Position numbers and translations under genes: made by a program
Origin: Streptomyces cinnamoneus
Lineage (GTDB): Bacteria > Actinomycetota > Actinomycetes > Streptomycetales > Streptomycetaceae
DNA length: 64,000 bases
NCBI RefSeq assembly: GCF_002939475.1
Contig: NZ_PKFQ01000001.1
Span: 124,001-188,000 of the forward strand
Reading direction: 5' to 3'
Shown: positions 16,883 to 24,884 of the stretch, piece after piece
Layout: each line of letters starts with the position of its first letter
How positions within the stretch are numbered: the first letter of the stretch is position 1
The notes under the pieces: model-generated
Seen by the model: only the letters and a program-made list of their open reading frames with translations
What the model was told of the DNA's origin: nothing
Database searches by the model: none

Positions 16883-17812
16883 ATGAGAGCACTGACATTC
16901 TCCGAGTACGGTCCCGCGAGCGTCCTGGAAGTCGCCGAAGTACCGGAACCACACGCGGGACCGGGCCACATCCGGGTGCGCGTACGGGCGTCGGGCCTCA
17001 CTCCCGCCGACTGCCGCCTCCGTTCAGGACGGTTCCGCGACATGGTGCCGCTGCGCCTGCCCCACGTGCCCGGCATGGACGCCGCGGGGGTGGTCGACGA
17101 GGTCGGCACAGGGGTAACCGGTGTCTGGCCGGGTGACGAGGTCTTCGGCATCGTCGACGTCGCGGAGCTCGGCGGTGCGAACGCCGAGTACGCCGTCCTG
17201 GCAGCATGGGCGCTGAAGCCGGACGCGCTGAGCTGGGAGCAGGCCGGCGGCGCGGCCGGGAACGTCGAGACCGCCACGCGAGCCCTCGACCGGCTGAAGG
17301 TCGACACCGGCACGACCTTGCTGATCGAGGGCGCTGCCGGCGGGGTCGGCACGGTCGCCGTCCAACTCGCGGCGGCCCGCGGCGCGACCGTCATCGGTAC
17401 AGCCGGTGCGCACAACCACCGGTTCGTCGCGGGGCTGGGCGCGACGCCGATCACCTACGGCCCCGGGCTGGGCGAGCGAATAACTGCCGTGGCACCGAAA
17501 GGAGTCGACGTCGTCCTGGACTGCGCCGGATCCGGCTCGCTGCCCGACCTGGTGGACCTGGCCGGAAGCCCGAACCGGGTGGTGACCATCGCCGACATGA
17601 ACGCCGCCCAGTACGGAGTCCACCACTCGCGCTCGGCGGGCCCGGGAGCGGACCCGCAGGCGGTCGAAGGACTTGCCGAGGCCGCCGCTCTCGCCGGTCA
17701 GGGCCGCTTTACCGTGCCGGTCGCGGCCACCTTCCCCATCGAGAACGCCGCTGCAGCACACCAGTTGATCGAGACCGGCCATACCTGGGGCAAGATCGTG
17801 CTCACCCTTTAG
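16883..17812 (+). CDS. NADP-dependent quinone oxidoreductase (MDR / zinc-less alcohol dehydrogenase family)
   Basis: The protein has 309 residues. The N-terminal GroES-like domain (LTFSEYGPASVLEVAEV, then VRASGLTPADCRLR) is followed by a Rossmann domain with GAAGGVGTVAVQLA and the conserved C-terminal ENAAAAHQLIETGHTWGKIV. No structural-zinc cysteines are visible, so it belongs to the zinc-independent quinone oxidoreductase branch, which reduces quinones or enones with NADPH in the cytoplasm. The divergent TetR gene at 16832 probably regulates it. The start ATG at 16883 has a weak ribosome binding site. Confidence 0.9.
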   Translation: MRALTFSEYGPASVLEVAEVPEPHAGPGHIRVRVRASGLTPADCRLRSGRFRDMVPLRLPHVPGMDAAGVVDEVGTGVTGVWPGDEVFGIVDVAELGGANAEYAVLAAWALKPDALSWEQAGGAAGNVETATRALDRLKVDTGTTLLIEGAAGGVGTVAVQLAAARGATVIGTAGAHNHRFVAGLGATPITYGPGLGERITAVAPKGVDVVLDCAGSGSLPDLVDLAGSPNRVVTIADMNAAQYGVHHSRSAGPGADPQAVEGLAEAAALAGQGRFTVPVAATFPIENAAAAHQLIETGHTWGKIVLTL

Positions 17813-18373
17813 TTCCTCAGCAGGGCTGTTGAGGAGAGACACCGTCCGGGCATCGCGGTGGTGGTTTTCAGCGCGGACGACTCTAACGGCTGCTGTTGAA
17901 GGACTAGCTGTCACCGGTCGCGATGGACTGGCACACGCACCTGGCATGGCGACAGGTGACATCGCGCTCGGGGTTTCGAAGCCGGCTGCTCACCGCATCC
18001 GTGATCAACTGGCATCTCCGCCGGCCATCTCGCAGGTCTGTCAGCAGCGTAGCGAAACGGTCTACACCTCGACGGCACCCTGGTGCCCACCCACGACCGC
18101 ACCGTAGCTGCCGTCCGGCCAGAACCCTCGTAGATGAAGGCGGCTCGATCCCCGCGCCCACTGCGCGTCACTCAACGACACATCCAGACCAACGACCAGA
18201 TGATCCAAACGAAACGTCCAGGACTAGGAGCAAGGGCAGCAGAGACCGCACTCTCCGCGAGCGGCCCTTACGGGCCTTCTCAGGGCGACGACGCACCGTA
18301 CGCGTCGGGGGCGATTGGCGGGACCCACCGTGGGCACCCGTCTTCGCACACGAGACATGGAGGGAAGCGCCCC
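17813..18373. other. Intergenic region, 561 bp, with a probable IS5-family fragment
   Basis: Apart from the short transposase-like stretch at 18053-18136 I see no gene. The last 30 bases hold the ribosome binding site of the CBS protein. Confidence 0.4.
18053..18136 (+). pseudogene. Possible IS5-family transposase fragment
   Basis: One frame reads LHLDGTLVPTHDRTVAA between stop codons. DGTLVPT is characteristic of the first catalytic Asp region of Streptomyces IS5-type transposases. Only about 25 codons are readable, with no start and no inverted repeats, so it would be a relic. The evidence is short and the call is tentative. Confidence 0.3.
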
Positions 18374-18793
18374 ATGGCCACGGCTCGCGAGATCATGACG
18401 GAAGGCGCCGAGTGCACCGGGGCGGCGGAGACGGTCCTGGAAGCGGCACGCAGGATGACGCGACTCGGCGGGGGTGCCCTGCCGGTCTGCGGCACTGACG
18501 ACAAGCTCACGGGTGTGCTCACCGACCGTGACCTCGACGGGGTGAAGGCCTTCGGCGACGCGGACAAGGACCCCACTCCGGTGAAGGTCGACGAGCTCGC
18601 TCATGAGGCAGTCACGACCGACGCCGACGACAGTGGCGAGGAGGTCCTGCGGACCATGTCCGAGCACAAGGTCCGCCGCCTGCCGGTCATGGCCTGGCAC
18701 CGCCTCGCCGGCTTCGCGGCCCAGGCGGACGTGGGCCGTGCGCTGCCCGGCCCCAAGGTCGGCGATCTGCTGGAGATCTTGTCCTCCGACTGA
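18374..18793 (+). CDS. Tandem CBS-domain protein
   Basis: The protein has 139 residues from the ATG at 18374, preceded by GGAGGGAA. It consists almost entirely of two CBS motifs: the first with ALPVCGTDDKLTGVLTDRDLD, the second with KVRRLPVMAWHRLAGFAAQADV. Stand-alone CBS pairs usually dimerise and sense adenosine nucleotides, S-adenosylmethionine or redox state. In Streptomyces they often cluster with stress genes. It is 53 bases upstream of a YbdK-type ligase on the same strand and may share its transcript. The target of regulation is unknown. Confidence 0.88.
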   Translation: MATAREIMTEGAECTGAAETVLEAARRMTRLGGGALPVCGTDDKLTGVLTDRDLDGVKAFGDADKDPTPVKVDELAHEAVTTDADDSGEEVLRTMSEHKVRRLPVMAWHRLAGFAAQADVGRALPGPKVGDLLEILSSD

Positions 18794-18846
18794 GCCCGCA
18801 GCAGCAGGCAACGAACACCGGACCACGCGGGAAAGGGAGCCGCTTC

Positions 18847-19944
18847 ATGCGCAGTGTGGGTGTCGAAGAGGAGTTCTTGCTGGTCGACCCCGAGAGCGGG
18901 GCACCGCAGGCCGTGGCGGAGACCGTTCTCGCCCAGGCGGAGGACGCGCACGGCCTGGAGAAGGAACTGCAGCAGGAACAACTGGAGGTCGCCACCCGGC
19001 CGACCACCACCATGGACGAGCTCTCCGCCGAGATCCGGGCACGCCGGGGTGCCGCGTCCGAGCAGGCCCGCGCAGCGGGCGTGGCGATCGCGGCGCTGGC
19101 CACCTCGCCGTTGCCCGTCGACCCCTCGCTGAGCGCCGGGCGGCGGTACAGGCGAGTGGCGAATGAGTTCGGGCTGACCGCTCAGGAGCAGCTGACCTGC
19201 GGCTGCCACGTCCATGTGGGCGTGGACTCGGACGAGGAGGGCGTTGCCGTCCTGGACCGCATCCGCCCGTGGCTGGCGACGCTGACCGCACTGAGCGCGA
19301 ACTCACCGTTCTGGCAGGGCCATGAGAGCGGGTACTCCAGTTACCGGAGCCTGGTGTGGGGGCGCTGGCCGTCGGCCGGCCCGGTGGAGACGTTCGGTTC
19401 ACCGGAGCGTTACCACGCCCAGGTAACCGCCATGCTCGCCACCGACACCCTGCTCGACGAGGGCATGCTCTACTTCGACGCACGGCTGTCCCACCGGTAT
19501 CCCACGGTGGAGGTGCGCGTGGCGGACGTCTGCCTGGACGTGGCGGACGCCGTTCTCGTCGCTGCGCTGGCCAGGGCCCTGGTGGAGACAGAGGCCAGGG
19601 CCTGGCGGGCGGGGGAACCACCCTCTCCCGCCACGGTCGGGGTCCTGCGGCTGGCGAGCTGGCGCGCGGCGAAGTCGGGCGTGCAAGGCCAGTTGGTGCA
19701 TCCCCTGACCTGGAAACCGAAGCCTGCCGAGGCCGTCTGCGAAGTCTTGGTGGAGCACGTCCGGGAGGCGCTGGCGGACACCGGCGACCTGGCCATGGTG
19801 CAGCAGGCCATGGGCGACCTGCTGGAGCGCGGCGGCGGGGCGGGCACGCAGCGGGAGATCCTCGCCGGCACCGGCGACCTGCGCAGTGTCGTCGCCCACG
19901 CTGCTGCCCGTACCTTGGCGCCGGAGGGGGACGTCAAGGGGTGA
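18847..19944 (+). CDS. YbdK-type carboxylate-amine ligase (glutamate-cysteine ligase 2 family)
   Basis: The protein has 365 residues, the family length. Diagnostic segments are the N-terminal SVGVEEEFLLVDP (acidic Mg-ATP ligands), GCHVHVGVDSDEEGV, and NSPFWQGHESGYSSYRSL. The enzyme would condense an amino acid carboxylate with an amine using ATP. E. coli YbdK has weak glutamate-cysteine ligase activity, but actinobacteria make mycothiol rather than glutathione, so the true product here is uncertain. GGGAG lies nine bases before the ATG. It follows the CBS protein closely. A stem-loop at 20039-20076 probably ends the transcript. Confidence 0.9.
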   Translation: MRSVGVEEEFLLVDPESGAPQAVAETVLAQAEDAHGLEKELQQEQLEVATRPTTTMDELSAEIRARRGAASEQARAAGVAIAALATSPLPVDPSLSAGRRYRRVANEFGLTAQEQLTCGCHVHVGVDSDEEGVAVLDRIRPWLATLTALSANSPFWQGHESGYSSYRSLVWGRWPSAGPVETFGSPERYHAQVTAMLATDTLLDEGMLYFDARLSHRYPTVEVRVADVCLDVADAVLVAALARALVETEARAWRAGEPPSPATVGVLRLASWRAAKSGVQGQLVHPLTWKPKPAEAVCEVLVEHVREALADTGDLAMVQQAMGDLLERGGGAGTQREILAGTGDLRSVVAHAAARTLAPEGDVKG

Positions 19945-20038
19945 GGCCACCGGCCGGCGGAGTCACTGGCCCGACAGGCCCGACACGGCGCCCACCCCAC
20001 CCCCGGCGAGGTGGCGTGGCGCCCTGGGCATCTACTGC

Positions 20039-20076
20039 GGCAGTTGTGCATACGTCTCCACGATCGCACAACTGCC
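20039..20076. terminator. 11-bp perfect stem-loop downstream of the YbdK-type gene
   Basis: GGCAGTTGTGC at 20039-20049 pairs exactly with GCACAACTGCC at 20066-20076 around a 16-base loop, about 95 bases after the stop at 19944. Confidence 0.55.
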
Positions 20077-20163
20077 CGAATGTGTTCTGCTGTGAGGGCT
20101 TGAAGGGAGGGGACTGTCAGTGCGCGACGCTGACCAGGCCTGGCGCCAGCATGTTTGCCTGGG

Positions 20164-20901
20164 TCATGCCCCCAGGTCCTCCGTCACGGGCAGGCACTCG
20201 GCGAGCAGGTCGACGACGTCGCGCCAGGCTCGCTGCGCATGCTGTGGGTGGTAGCCGACGCCCGGGACCGTGGGATGGTCGACCGGCGGGTGGTGGAAGG
20301 CGTGCAAGGCGCCGCCATAGACCGTGAGGCGCCAGTCGATGCCCGCGGCCTGCATCTCAGCGGTGAACGCGTTTCGTTGCGCGGGCGGCATGATCGGGTC
20401 TTCCGATCCGACCCCGGCCCACACCGGGCAGCGGATGCGCGCTGCCTCGCCCGGTCGGCCCGTGGTAGTTGCGTTGACTGTCCCGATCGCGCGCAGGTTG
20501 ACGCCGCCTCGCCCGAGTTCCAGCGCGATGGCGCCCCCGGTGCCGTAGCCGATGGCGGCTATCCGGTCGGGGTCGGTCCGGGGCTCGGTGCGCAACACGT
20601 CGAGCGCCGCATGGCCGATCCCCCGCATCCGGTCGGGATCAGCGAGCAGTGGCATGCAACGGTCCAGCATCTCCTCGGGACTACCCAAATAGCGCCCGCC
20701 GTGGAGGTCGAAGGCCAGCGCTACATATCCCAGCTCGGCGAGAGCATCGGCCCTGCGGCGCTCGACGTCGCTGAGCCCCATGCCCTCTGGTCCGAGCAGC
20801 ACCGCGGACCGGCGGCCGACACCGGCCGGGAGCGCGAGGTGCCCGATCATCGTCAAACCGTCGGCCGGGTACTCGACCGTACGCGTCGTAATCGTCGTCA
20901 T
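20164..20901 (-). CDS. Dienelactone-hydrolase-family protein lacking the catalytic nucleophile
   Basis: The protein has 245 residues, a normal length for the family. The fold markers are clear: YVALAFDLHGG, the nucleophile-elbow strand IAAIGYGTGGAIALELG, the acid residue in GSEDPIMPP (Asp168), and the base in GALHAFHHP (His200). However, the elbow reads G118-Y-G120-T-G-G, whereas dienelactone hydrolases carry Cys or Ser at position 120. The codon is GGC, one base away from TGC or AGC. Either this is a binding or regulatory relative, or the gene has lost activity. It is cytoplasmic, with no signal peptide, and stands alone. A 10-bp palindrome lies 40 bases upstream of the start. Confidence 0.85.
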   Translation of the reverse strand: MTTITTRTVEYPADGLTMIGHLALPAGVGRRSAVLLGPEGMGLSDVERRRADALAELGYVALAFDLHGGRYLGSPEEMLDRCMPLLADPDRMRGIGHAALDVLRTEPRTDPDRIAAIGYGTGGAIALELGRGGVNLRAIGTVNATTTGRPGEAARIRCPVWAGVGSEDPIMPPAQRNAFTAEMQAAGIDWRLTVYGGALHAFHHPPVDHPTVPGVGYHPQHAQRAWRDVVDLLAECLPVTEDLGA

Positions 20902-21222
20902 GAGACTGGACTGTAGTGATCGTCGAGCCCGGTCCGGCCGCTGTTCTGCCGCTGGCAGAACAGCGTAGGTGTCCCTCTGAAATACGGGAGGGGCCCGGCG
21001 CTCAGACCTTCGAGATCATCCCGTTGCCCCTTTGGCGCGTATCTCGGTCACACCCCAAGTCCCCCGCGAGTTCGCGAAAACTGAAGGGTTCTCAGTGGCA
21101 ACCCGAGGGTCCGACGCCCTGATGTTAGGAGATGGGCCGGTGGGTTCGCGGTGAAGTCGCGGGGTCGATCTCCAGCAGCCCCAATCCCGTGGGCCCTAAT
21201 CCTGTGGGGGTGACATTAGTGT
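20902..21222. other. Divergent intergenic region between hydrolase-like gene and padR
   Basis: No gene. It contains the palindrome at 20941-20963, two direct repeats AATCCYGTGGG at 21183-21193 and 21198-21208, and an AT-richer tail with TGTG-N5-CACA (about 21220-21232) close to the PadR start that could be its own operator. Confidence 0.45.
20941..20963. promoter_or_regulatory. 10-bp palindrome upstream of the DLH-like gene
   Basis: CTGTTCTGCC and GGCAGAACAG are separated by GCT. It lies in the promoter region of the leftward gene starting at 20901 and has no T-run, so an operator is more likely than a terminator. Confidence 0.5.
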
Positions 21223-21585
21223 GTGGCGCACAGTATCGTGTCGTGTGTGGGCACCGATGAACTGATCCTCAGCCAGGCCCAGGAGCTACGCCGCGGCACG
21301 GTCGTCCTGGCCTGCCTGGCGCTCCTGGAGGAGCCGCAGTACGGCTACGCACTCCTGGAAACGCTCGGCGATGCCGGGATCGCCGTCGACGGCAACACCC
21401 TCTATCCGCTGCTGCGCCGCTTGGAGAAGCAGGGGTTGCTCATCAGCGAGTGGAACACCGACGAGTCCAGACCACGCAAGTTCTACCGGGTCAGCCCCGA
21501 GGGCACCCGGGTCCGCACCGGATTGCTGCGCGAGTGGCAGGACCTCGGCGCCTCGATATCACGACTGACCAAGGGGGACCGTTGA
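21223..21585 (+). CDS. PadR-family transcriptional regulator
   Basis: The protein has up to 120 residues. GTG 21223 has GGGGGTGA eight bases upstream; GTG 21247 is a shorter alternative closer to typical family N-termini. The winged helix reads QELRRGTVVLACLALLEEPQ, then VDGNTLYPLLRRLEKQGLL, and RKFYRVSPEGTR. This is the short PadR type with minimal dimerisation region. Its stop overlaps the TTG start of the next gene (TTGA), the usual coupling of PadR with a HAAS-domain membrane protein. Such pairs often act as a membrane-linked sensor and repressor; ligand and targets are unknown. Confidence 0.9.
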   Translation: MAHSIVSCVGTDELILSQAQELRRGTVVLACLALLEEPQYGYALLETLGDAGIAVDGNTLYPLLRRLEKQGLLISEWNTDESRPRKFYRVSPEGTRVRTGLLREWQDLGASISRLTKGDR

Positions 21586-22535
21586 GTAAGTTGCATGCGT
21601 CCGAGACCGGCACGCTGACCGACCGTTACGTGGTGGAGGTCGTCCGGCGCATCCCGGCCGACCAGCGCGGCGACGTGGCCGACGAGCTGCGCGCCACGAT
21701 CGCCGACACCGTCGAGGCCCGTGGCCTGGCCGATCCGGAGAACGCCGAGCGCGAGGTACTCACCGAAATGGGCGACCCGATCCGGCTCGCCGCCCGGTAC
21801 GCGGACCGGCCGCTCGCACTGATCGGGCCGAGGCTCTACCCGACGTACGTACGGCTCCTCACGGTCCTGCTGTCCACCGTGCTGCCGCTGGTCACCGCCC
21901 TGAGTGCGGTGCTCGACATCCTGGACGGTCAGGGGGCCGGCGCAGTGATCGGCGGGGCCGTCGGGGCGGTGCTCTCCGTCGGCGCCCAGATGATCGCCTG
22001 GCTCACCGTGGTGTTCGCCCTGATCGAGCGGTCCGGCAAGCGGGCCGGCGCGGTCGGCAGCGCCTGGACCCCCGACGACCTGCCCGACCGCCGCGTGTCG
22101 AAGGAACGCGGCGCGGCGGGCTACGCCGGGGTGGTGTGGCACGCGTTGCTGATCGCCCTGATCGTCTGGCAGCACACCGCGCAGCCGTACCAGACCGACG
22201 GCGGCACACGCCTCGATGCGCTTAACCCGGACTTGTGGTCGGGCTGGATCTGGCCGATCCTGGCCGGGCTCGTCGGCCTCGTCACGCTCGACGCGATCCG
22301 GGCGGTGCGGGTATGGACGCGTTCACTGGCGATCTGGAGCGCCGGCGCCCAGGCAGCCTTCACGCTGCCGCTGGCGTGGATCCTGCATCGGCAGGAGCTG
22401 TTCAACCCGGCCTTCCTATCTGACGCGAACGGTGGCTGGCAAACCCCGCAGTCCCTCTACACCGTGGCGGTGGTGGGGGTCCTTGCGGTGGGCGCGGGCG
22501 AGGTGGTGAAGCGGTTCCGCGAGGCGCGGGACTGA
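21582..22535 (+). CDS. HAAS-domain multi-pass membrane protein, partner of PadR
   Basis: The protein has 317 residues beginning at TTG 21582 (ribosome binding site AAGGGGGA), overlapping the padR stop by four bases. The first 75 residues form the HAAS signalling domain seen next to PadR genes: DRYVVEVVRRIPADQRGDVADELRATI, with the ALTEMGDP-like VLTEMGDPIRLAARY. It is followed by about seven predicted membrane helices, for example LLTVLLSTVLPLVTALSAV and PILAGLVGLVTLDAI. It is thought to be an anti-repressor or membrane sensor for PadR. The unusual TTG start and tight overlap suggest fixed stoichiometry. No ABC transporter, the usual companion, is nearby. Confidence 0.85.
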   Translation: MSKLHASETGTLTDRYVVEVVRRIPADQRGDVADELRATIADTVEARGLADPENAEREVLTEMGDPIRLAARYADRPLALIGPRLYPTYVRLLTVLLSTVLPLVTALSAVLDILDGQGAGAVIGGAVGAVLSVGAQMIAWLTVVFALIERSGKRAGAVGSAWTPDDLPDRRVSKERGAAGYAGVVWHALLIALIVWQHTAQPYQTDGGTRLDALNPDLWSGWIWPILAGLVGLVTLDAIRAVRVWTRSLAIWSAGAQAAFTLPLAWILHRQELFNPAFLSDANGGWQTPQSLYTVAVVGVLAVGAGEVVKRFREARD

Positions 22536-22616
22536 TTCCGCGGCAGCTGCTGGAGTTCTGCGCAAACCCGTAGGAGGAAGAACTCCCTGGCCACAGGGTC
22601 AGGCACTCAGCGGGGA

Positions 22617-23042
22617 TCAGGCGAACTCACGGAATGTCGCACAGTGGGTGATGTAGCTCCACCGGCCCAGACCGGAGGTGAACGCGAAGACGGCGACGAC
22701 CGGTATCTGGTACCGCTGCCCGCCCAAGGACGACGTCTTCGCGGCGAAGAGGGCGAGCGACATCACCAGGGCCAGGGTCCACGCGTGCACTCCGGCCGTC
22801 GTGCCGAGGGCGCCGGCCAGGCCGGCGCCGACGGCCAGCGCCCCGAGGTAGCGCAGGGCCTCCCACAGCGAGCGGTACACGGTCCGGTGCAGCGCCGGCA
22901 GGGCGGTGAAGGGCGCGAAGGCGCGTACCTGGGCGGGGAGCAGCCGGGTGGCCAGGAACCAGGCCACCACCGTGGCCGCCACGGCCTTGCGCTGTAGCAG
23001 GACGTCGTTGCGTTCGGGGCCGGGCCGGCGCACGGCCCGCAT
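22617..23042 (-). pseudogene. FUSC / aromatic-acid exporter family protein, N-terminal fragment
   Basis: About 140 codons from the ATG at 23042 read RRPGPERNDVLLQRKAVAAT and then several membrane helices, including FAPFTALPALHRTVYRSLWEAL and SLALFAAKTSSLGGQRYQIP. This matches the first membrane half of FUSC/ArAE exporters, which normally have 350-700 residues. The frame then ends in an unrelated tail. No ribosome binding site is seen and the 17-bp terminator of the neighbouring gene lies immediately upstream. It is most likely a truncated relic. Confidence 0.6.
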
Positions 23043-23092
23043 GAGGTACGACCACCGTCGGGCGAGGGCGAGTAGCAGGCCGGAGGCGGGGC

Positions 23093-23139
23093 GCGGACGA
23101 GCCCGCACCGATCCCTGCGGAGGGTGCGGGCTCGTCCGC
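23093..23139. terminator. 17-bp perfect stem-loop downstream of the GlsB-like gene
   Basis: The arm starting GCGGACGAGCC at 23093-23109 is exactly complementary to 23123-23139, with a 13-base loop. It lies 47 bases after the leftward stop at 23186. Confidence 0.75.
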
Positions 23140-23185
23140 CTGCCGGGCCCCGCGGCTGTGCCGCAGTCACCCCGGGGACGGGGCG

Positions 23186-23482
23186 TCACGCGTGGGAATG
23201 CCGGCCGTGCCCGTGATGGCGGTGGTTCCGCCGGGCGAACACACGGTAGAGGGCGAGGATGATGACGGAACCGACGATCGCGGCGATCCACGTCGAGAGG
23301 TGGAAGAATCCGTTGATCGATTCCACACCGAACATGATCTTGCCGAGGAAGCCGCCCAGCAGGCCGCCGACGATGCCGATCAGCATCGTCACCAACATGC
23401 CCCCGGGATCTTTGCCGGGCATGAGCGCTTTGGCGATGGCTCCGGCGAGCAGACCGATGATGATCCAGGCGAGGATGCCCAT
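23186..23482 (-). CDS. GlsB/YeaQ/YmgE-family small membrane protein with His-rich tail
   Basis: The protein has 98 residues. It contains three Gly-rich membrane helices typical of transglycosylase-associated (GlsB/YeaQ/YmgE) proteins: ILAWIIIGLLAGAIAKALMPG, MLIGIVGGLLGGFLGKIMFG and WIAAIVGSVIILALYRVFA. After the last helix comes an extra cytoplasmic tail with seven histidines (HRHHGHGRHSHA), which is not a family feature and looks like a metal-binding patch. These proteins are general-stress-induced in many bacteria, but their biochemical role is unknown. A strong stem-loop terminator follows at 23093-23139, and a hairpin-forming palindrome lies upstream at 23566-23600. Confidence 0.88.
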   Translation of the reverse strand: MGILAWIIIGLLAGAIAKALMPGKDPGGMLVTMLIGIVGGLLGGFLGKIMFGVESINGFFHLSTWIAAIVGSVIILALYRVFARRNHRHHGHGRHSHA

Positions 23483-23565
23483 GGTGTGCGTCCCTCCTTC
23501 GTCAGTGACTGATGTGGCGCTTAACCTGCTGCATCGCCGTCAAACGGGCCTGCCCCTGCAAACGT

Positions 23566-23600
23566 TTGTCGGATCCCTGTCGCGGTCAGGGATCCGACAA
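23566..23600. repeat. 14-bp perfect inverted repeat between divergent genes
   Basis: TTGTCGGATCCCTG at 23566-23579 is mirrored exactly at 23587-23600, with a 7-base loop. It lies between the divergent starts at 23482 and 23745, so it may be a shared operator rather than a terminator. Confidence 0.6.
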
Positions 23601-23744
23601 GGCAGCGCCACAGCCCCCGCATTCACGCCGTGGACGTGTCCCTGGAGCGGGGAACCCGCGGCGCCGGGAAGCCTTCTCCGCATCGCCACCCTGTGCCCGG
23701 GTAAGCGAAAGGGCACACCGGGAAACGAACGGGGAGGGACCGCC

Positions 23745-24278
23745 ATGGCCGTGATGAAGAGCAAGACCGAAGGGGCGGAAGAAGACCGCCGCAAGGCCGA
23801 GGGAGCCGCCGAAGGTCAGCTGGAAGCGGAACGTCTCGCCGGGGATGAGGTGGACGACCGGCTCGCCGGCCCGCGGTCGTCCCGGGCGGTGCTCTCTCTG
23901 ACGGGCGCGGACGAAGGCATCGCCACACTCACCGCACGCGACGGCAACGCCATACCGAAAGGAATCCGCGTCGTCGACGCCTCCGGCACACTGATCGCCG
24001 CCTATATCGCCCTCGCTCTCGACGACCTCAGCGTCGCCAAGTCGGCCCGGTCCGCGGTCACCACAGCACTCGCGCGCTCCCTCGACACCACAGACCACGG
24101 TGACGAGGCCAAAGCAGAATCACCTTCAGGCGTCATCACCGGTCAAACCGGCGAGGACGTCCCGGTGGAGCTGACACCCGCAGAGTTCCGCGATCGCACC
24201 GTCACCCTCTACGCCAGCGAACTCATCGACCTCTCACGCGAAATACGAGGATCCACCACTGGACCGTCCGGACGATGA
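23745..24278 (+). CDS. Hypothetical soluble protein
   Basis: The protein has 177 residues from the ATG at 23745, preceded by GGGGAGGG. I do not recognise a family. The first 45 residues are highly charged and probably helical (KSKTEGAEEDRRKAEGAAE), followed by a compact part with strand-like segments (AVLSLTGADEGIATLTARDG, then GIRVVDASGTLIAAYIALAL) and a charged tail ending LIDLSREIRG. There is no signal peptide or membrane helix. Codon bias is normal. It is divergent from the GlsB-like stress membrane protein and shares the palindromic region at 23566-23600, so co-regulation is possible. Confidence 0.65.
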   Translation: MAVMKSKTEGAEEDRRKAEGAAEGQLEAERLAGDEVDDRLAGPRSSRAVLSLTGADEGIATLTARDGNAIPKGIRVVDASGTLIAAYIALALDDLSVAKSARSAVTTALARSLDTTDHGDEAKAESPSGVITGQTGEDVPVELTPAEFRDRTVTLYASELIDLSREIRGSTTGPSGR

Positions 24279-24291
24279 GCCGCACGGCTCA
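24276..24291. terminator. Short stem-loop at convergent gene ends
   Basis: TGAGCCG-CA-CGGCTCA begins at the stop codon of the 23745 gene and lies 24 bases from the leftward stop at 24315. It is small and could serve both genes. Confidence 0.4.
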
Positions 24292-24314
24292 GTATTCCTC
24301 CAGACTCGGCCGCC

Positions 24315-24767
24315 TCACGGGATGACGGCAAACCGCAGTTCCGGTCGTTCCCACATCACCTTCGGCGGCACCGGGGCAACCGTTCCTACCCGCTCGGCGC
24401 CTAGGCGGCGGTAGAACTTCTCGGCCGGCGGATGGGAAACGACCCGAACGTCGGCCAGCCCGGCCTCCCGGGCCTGGCCCATCATGTGCTCCACCAAGAG
24501 GCGGCCGACGCCCATCCCCTGAGCGTCATCCGCCACGAAGATCAGGTCCAACTCCGGGGGATCCAGCACCAGAGCGTAGAAGCCCAGCAACCGCCCGGTC
24601 GGATCGACGGCCGTGAAGACCTGGTGGCGGTCGATGTAGTCCGCTGTGACCCGGTAGCCGGAAATGATTGAGGTGTACTGCCCTCGGTAGGCGTCGGCCC
24701 CCTGAACCAGCGCGGTCAGGGGCTCCGCATCCTGCTCGACGGCACGTCTGATCATGGTTGACTGCAT
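24315..24767 (-). CDS. GNAT-family N-acetyltransferase
   Basis: The protein has 150 residues from the ATG at 24767. GNAT motifs are standard: the substrate strand LDLIFVADDAQGMGVGRLLVEHMM, which contains the Q/RxxGxG/A loop as QGMGVG, and the C-terminal KFYRRLGAERVG. The catalytic domain fills the whole chain. The substrate is unknown. It converges with the hypothetical gene at 23745, and the VOC gene at 25268 is upstream in the same orientation, 118 bases away, possibly co-transcribed. Confidence 0.82.
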   Translation of the reverse strand: MQSTMIRRAVEQDAEPLTALVQGADAYRGQYTSIISGYRVTADYIDRHQVFTAVDPTGRLLGFYALVLDPPELDLIFVADDAQGMGVGRLLVEHMMGQAREAGLADVRVVSHPPAEKFYRRLGAERVGTVAPVPPKVMWERPELRFAVIP

Positions 24768-24884
24768 CCGCGCAGTATAGGAGCGGAAGCGCCGACTGGG
24801 TATTACTACTCCGCCTCCGACGCACACGCTGAAGCGTGTTGCAGAAGGCTGTGTGGCCAGAGAATCTTCCGTGCGTGCGTGGGG

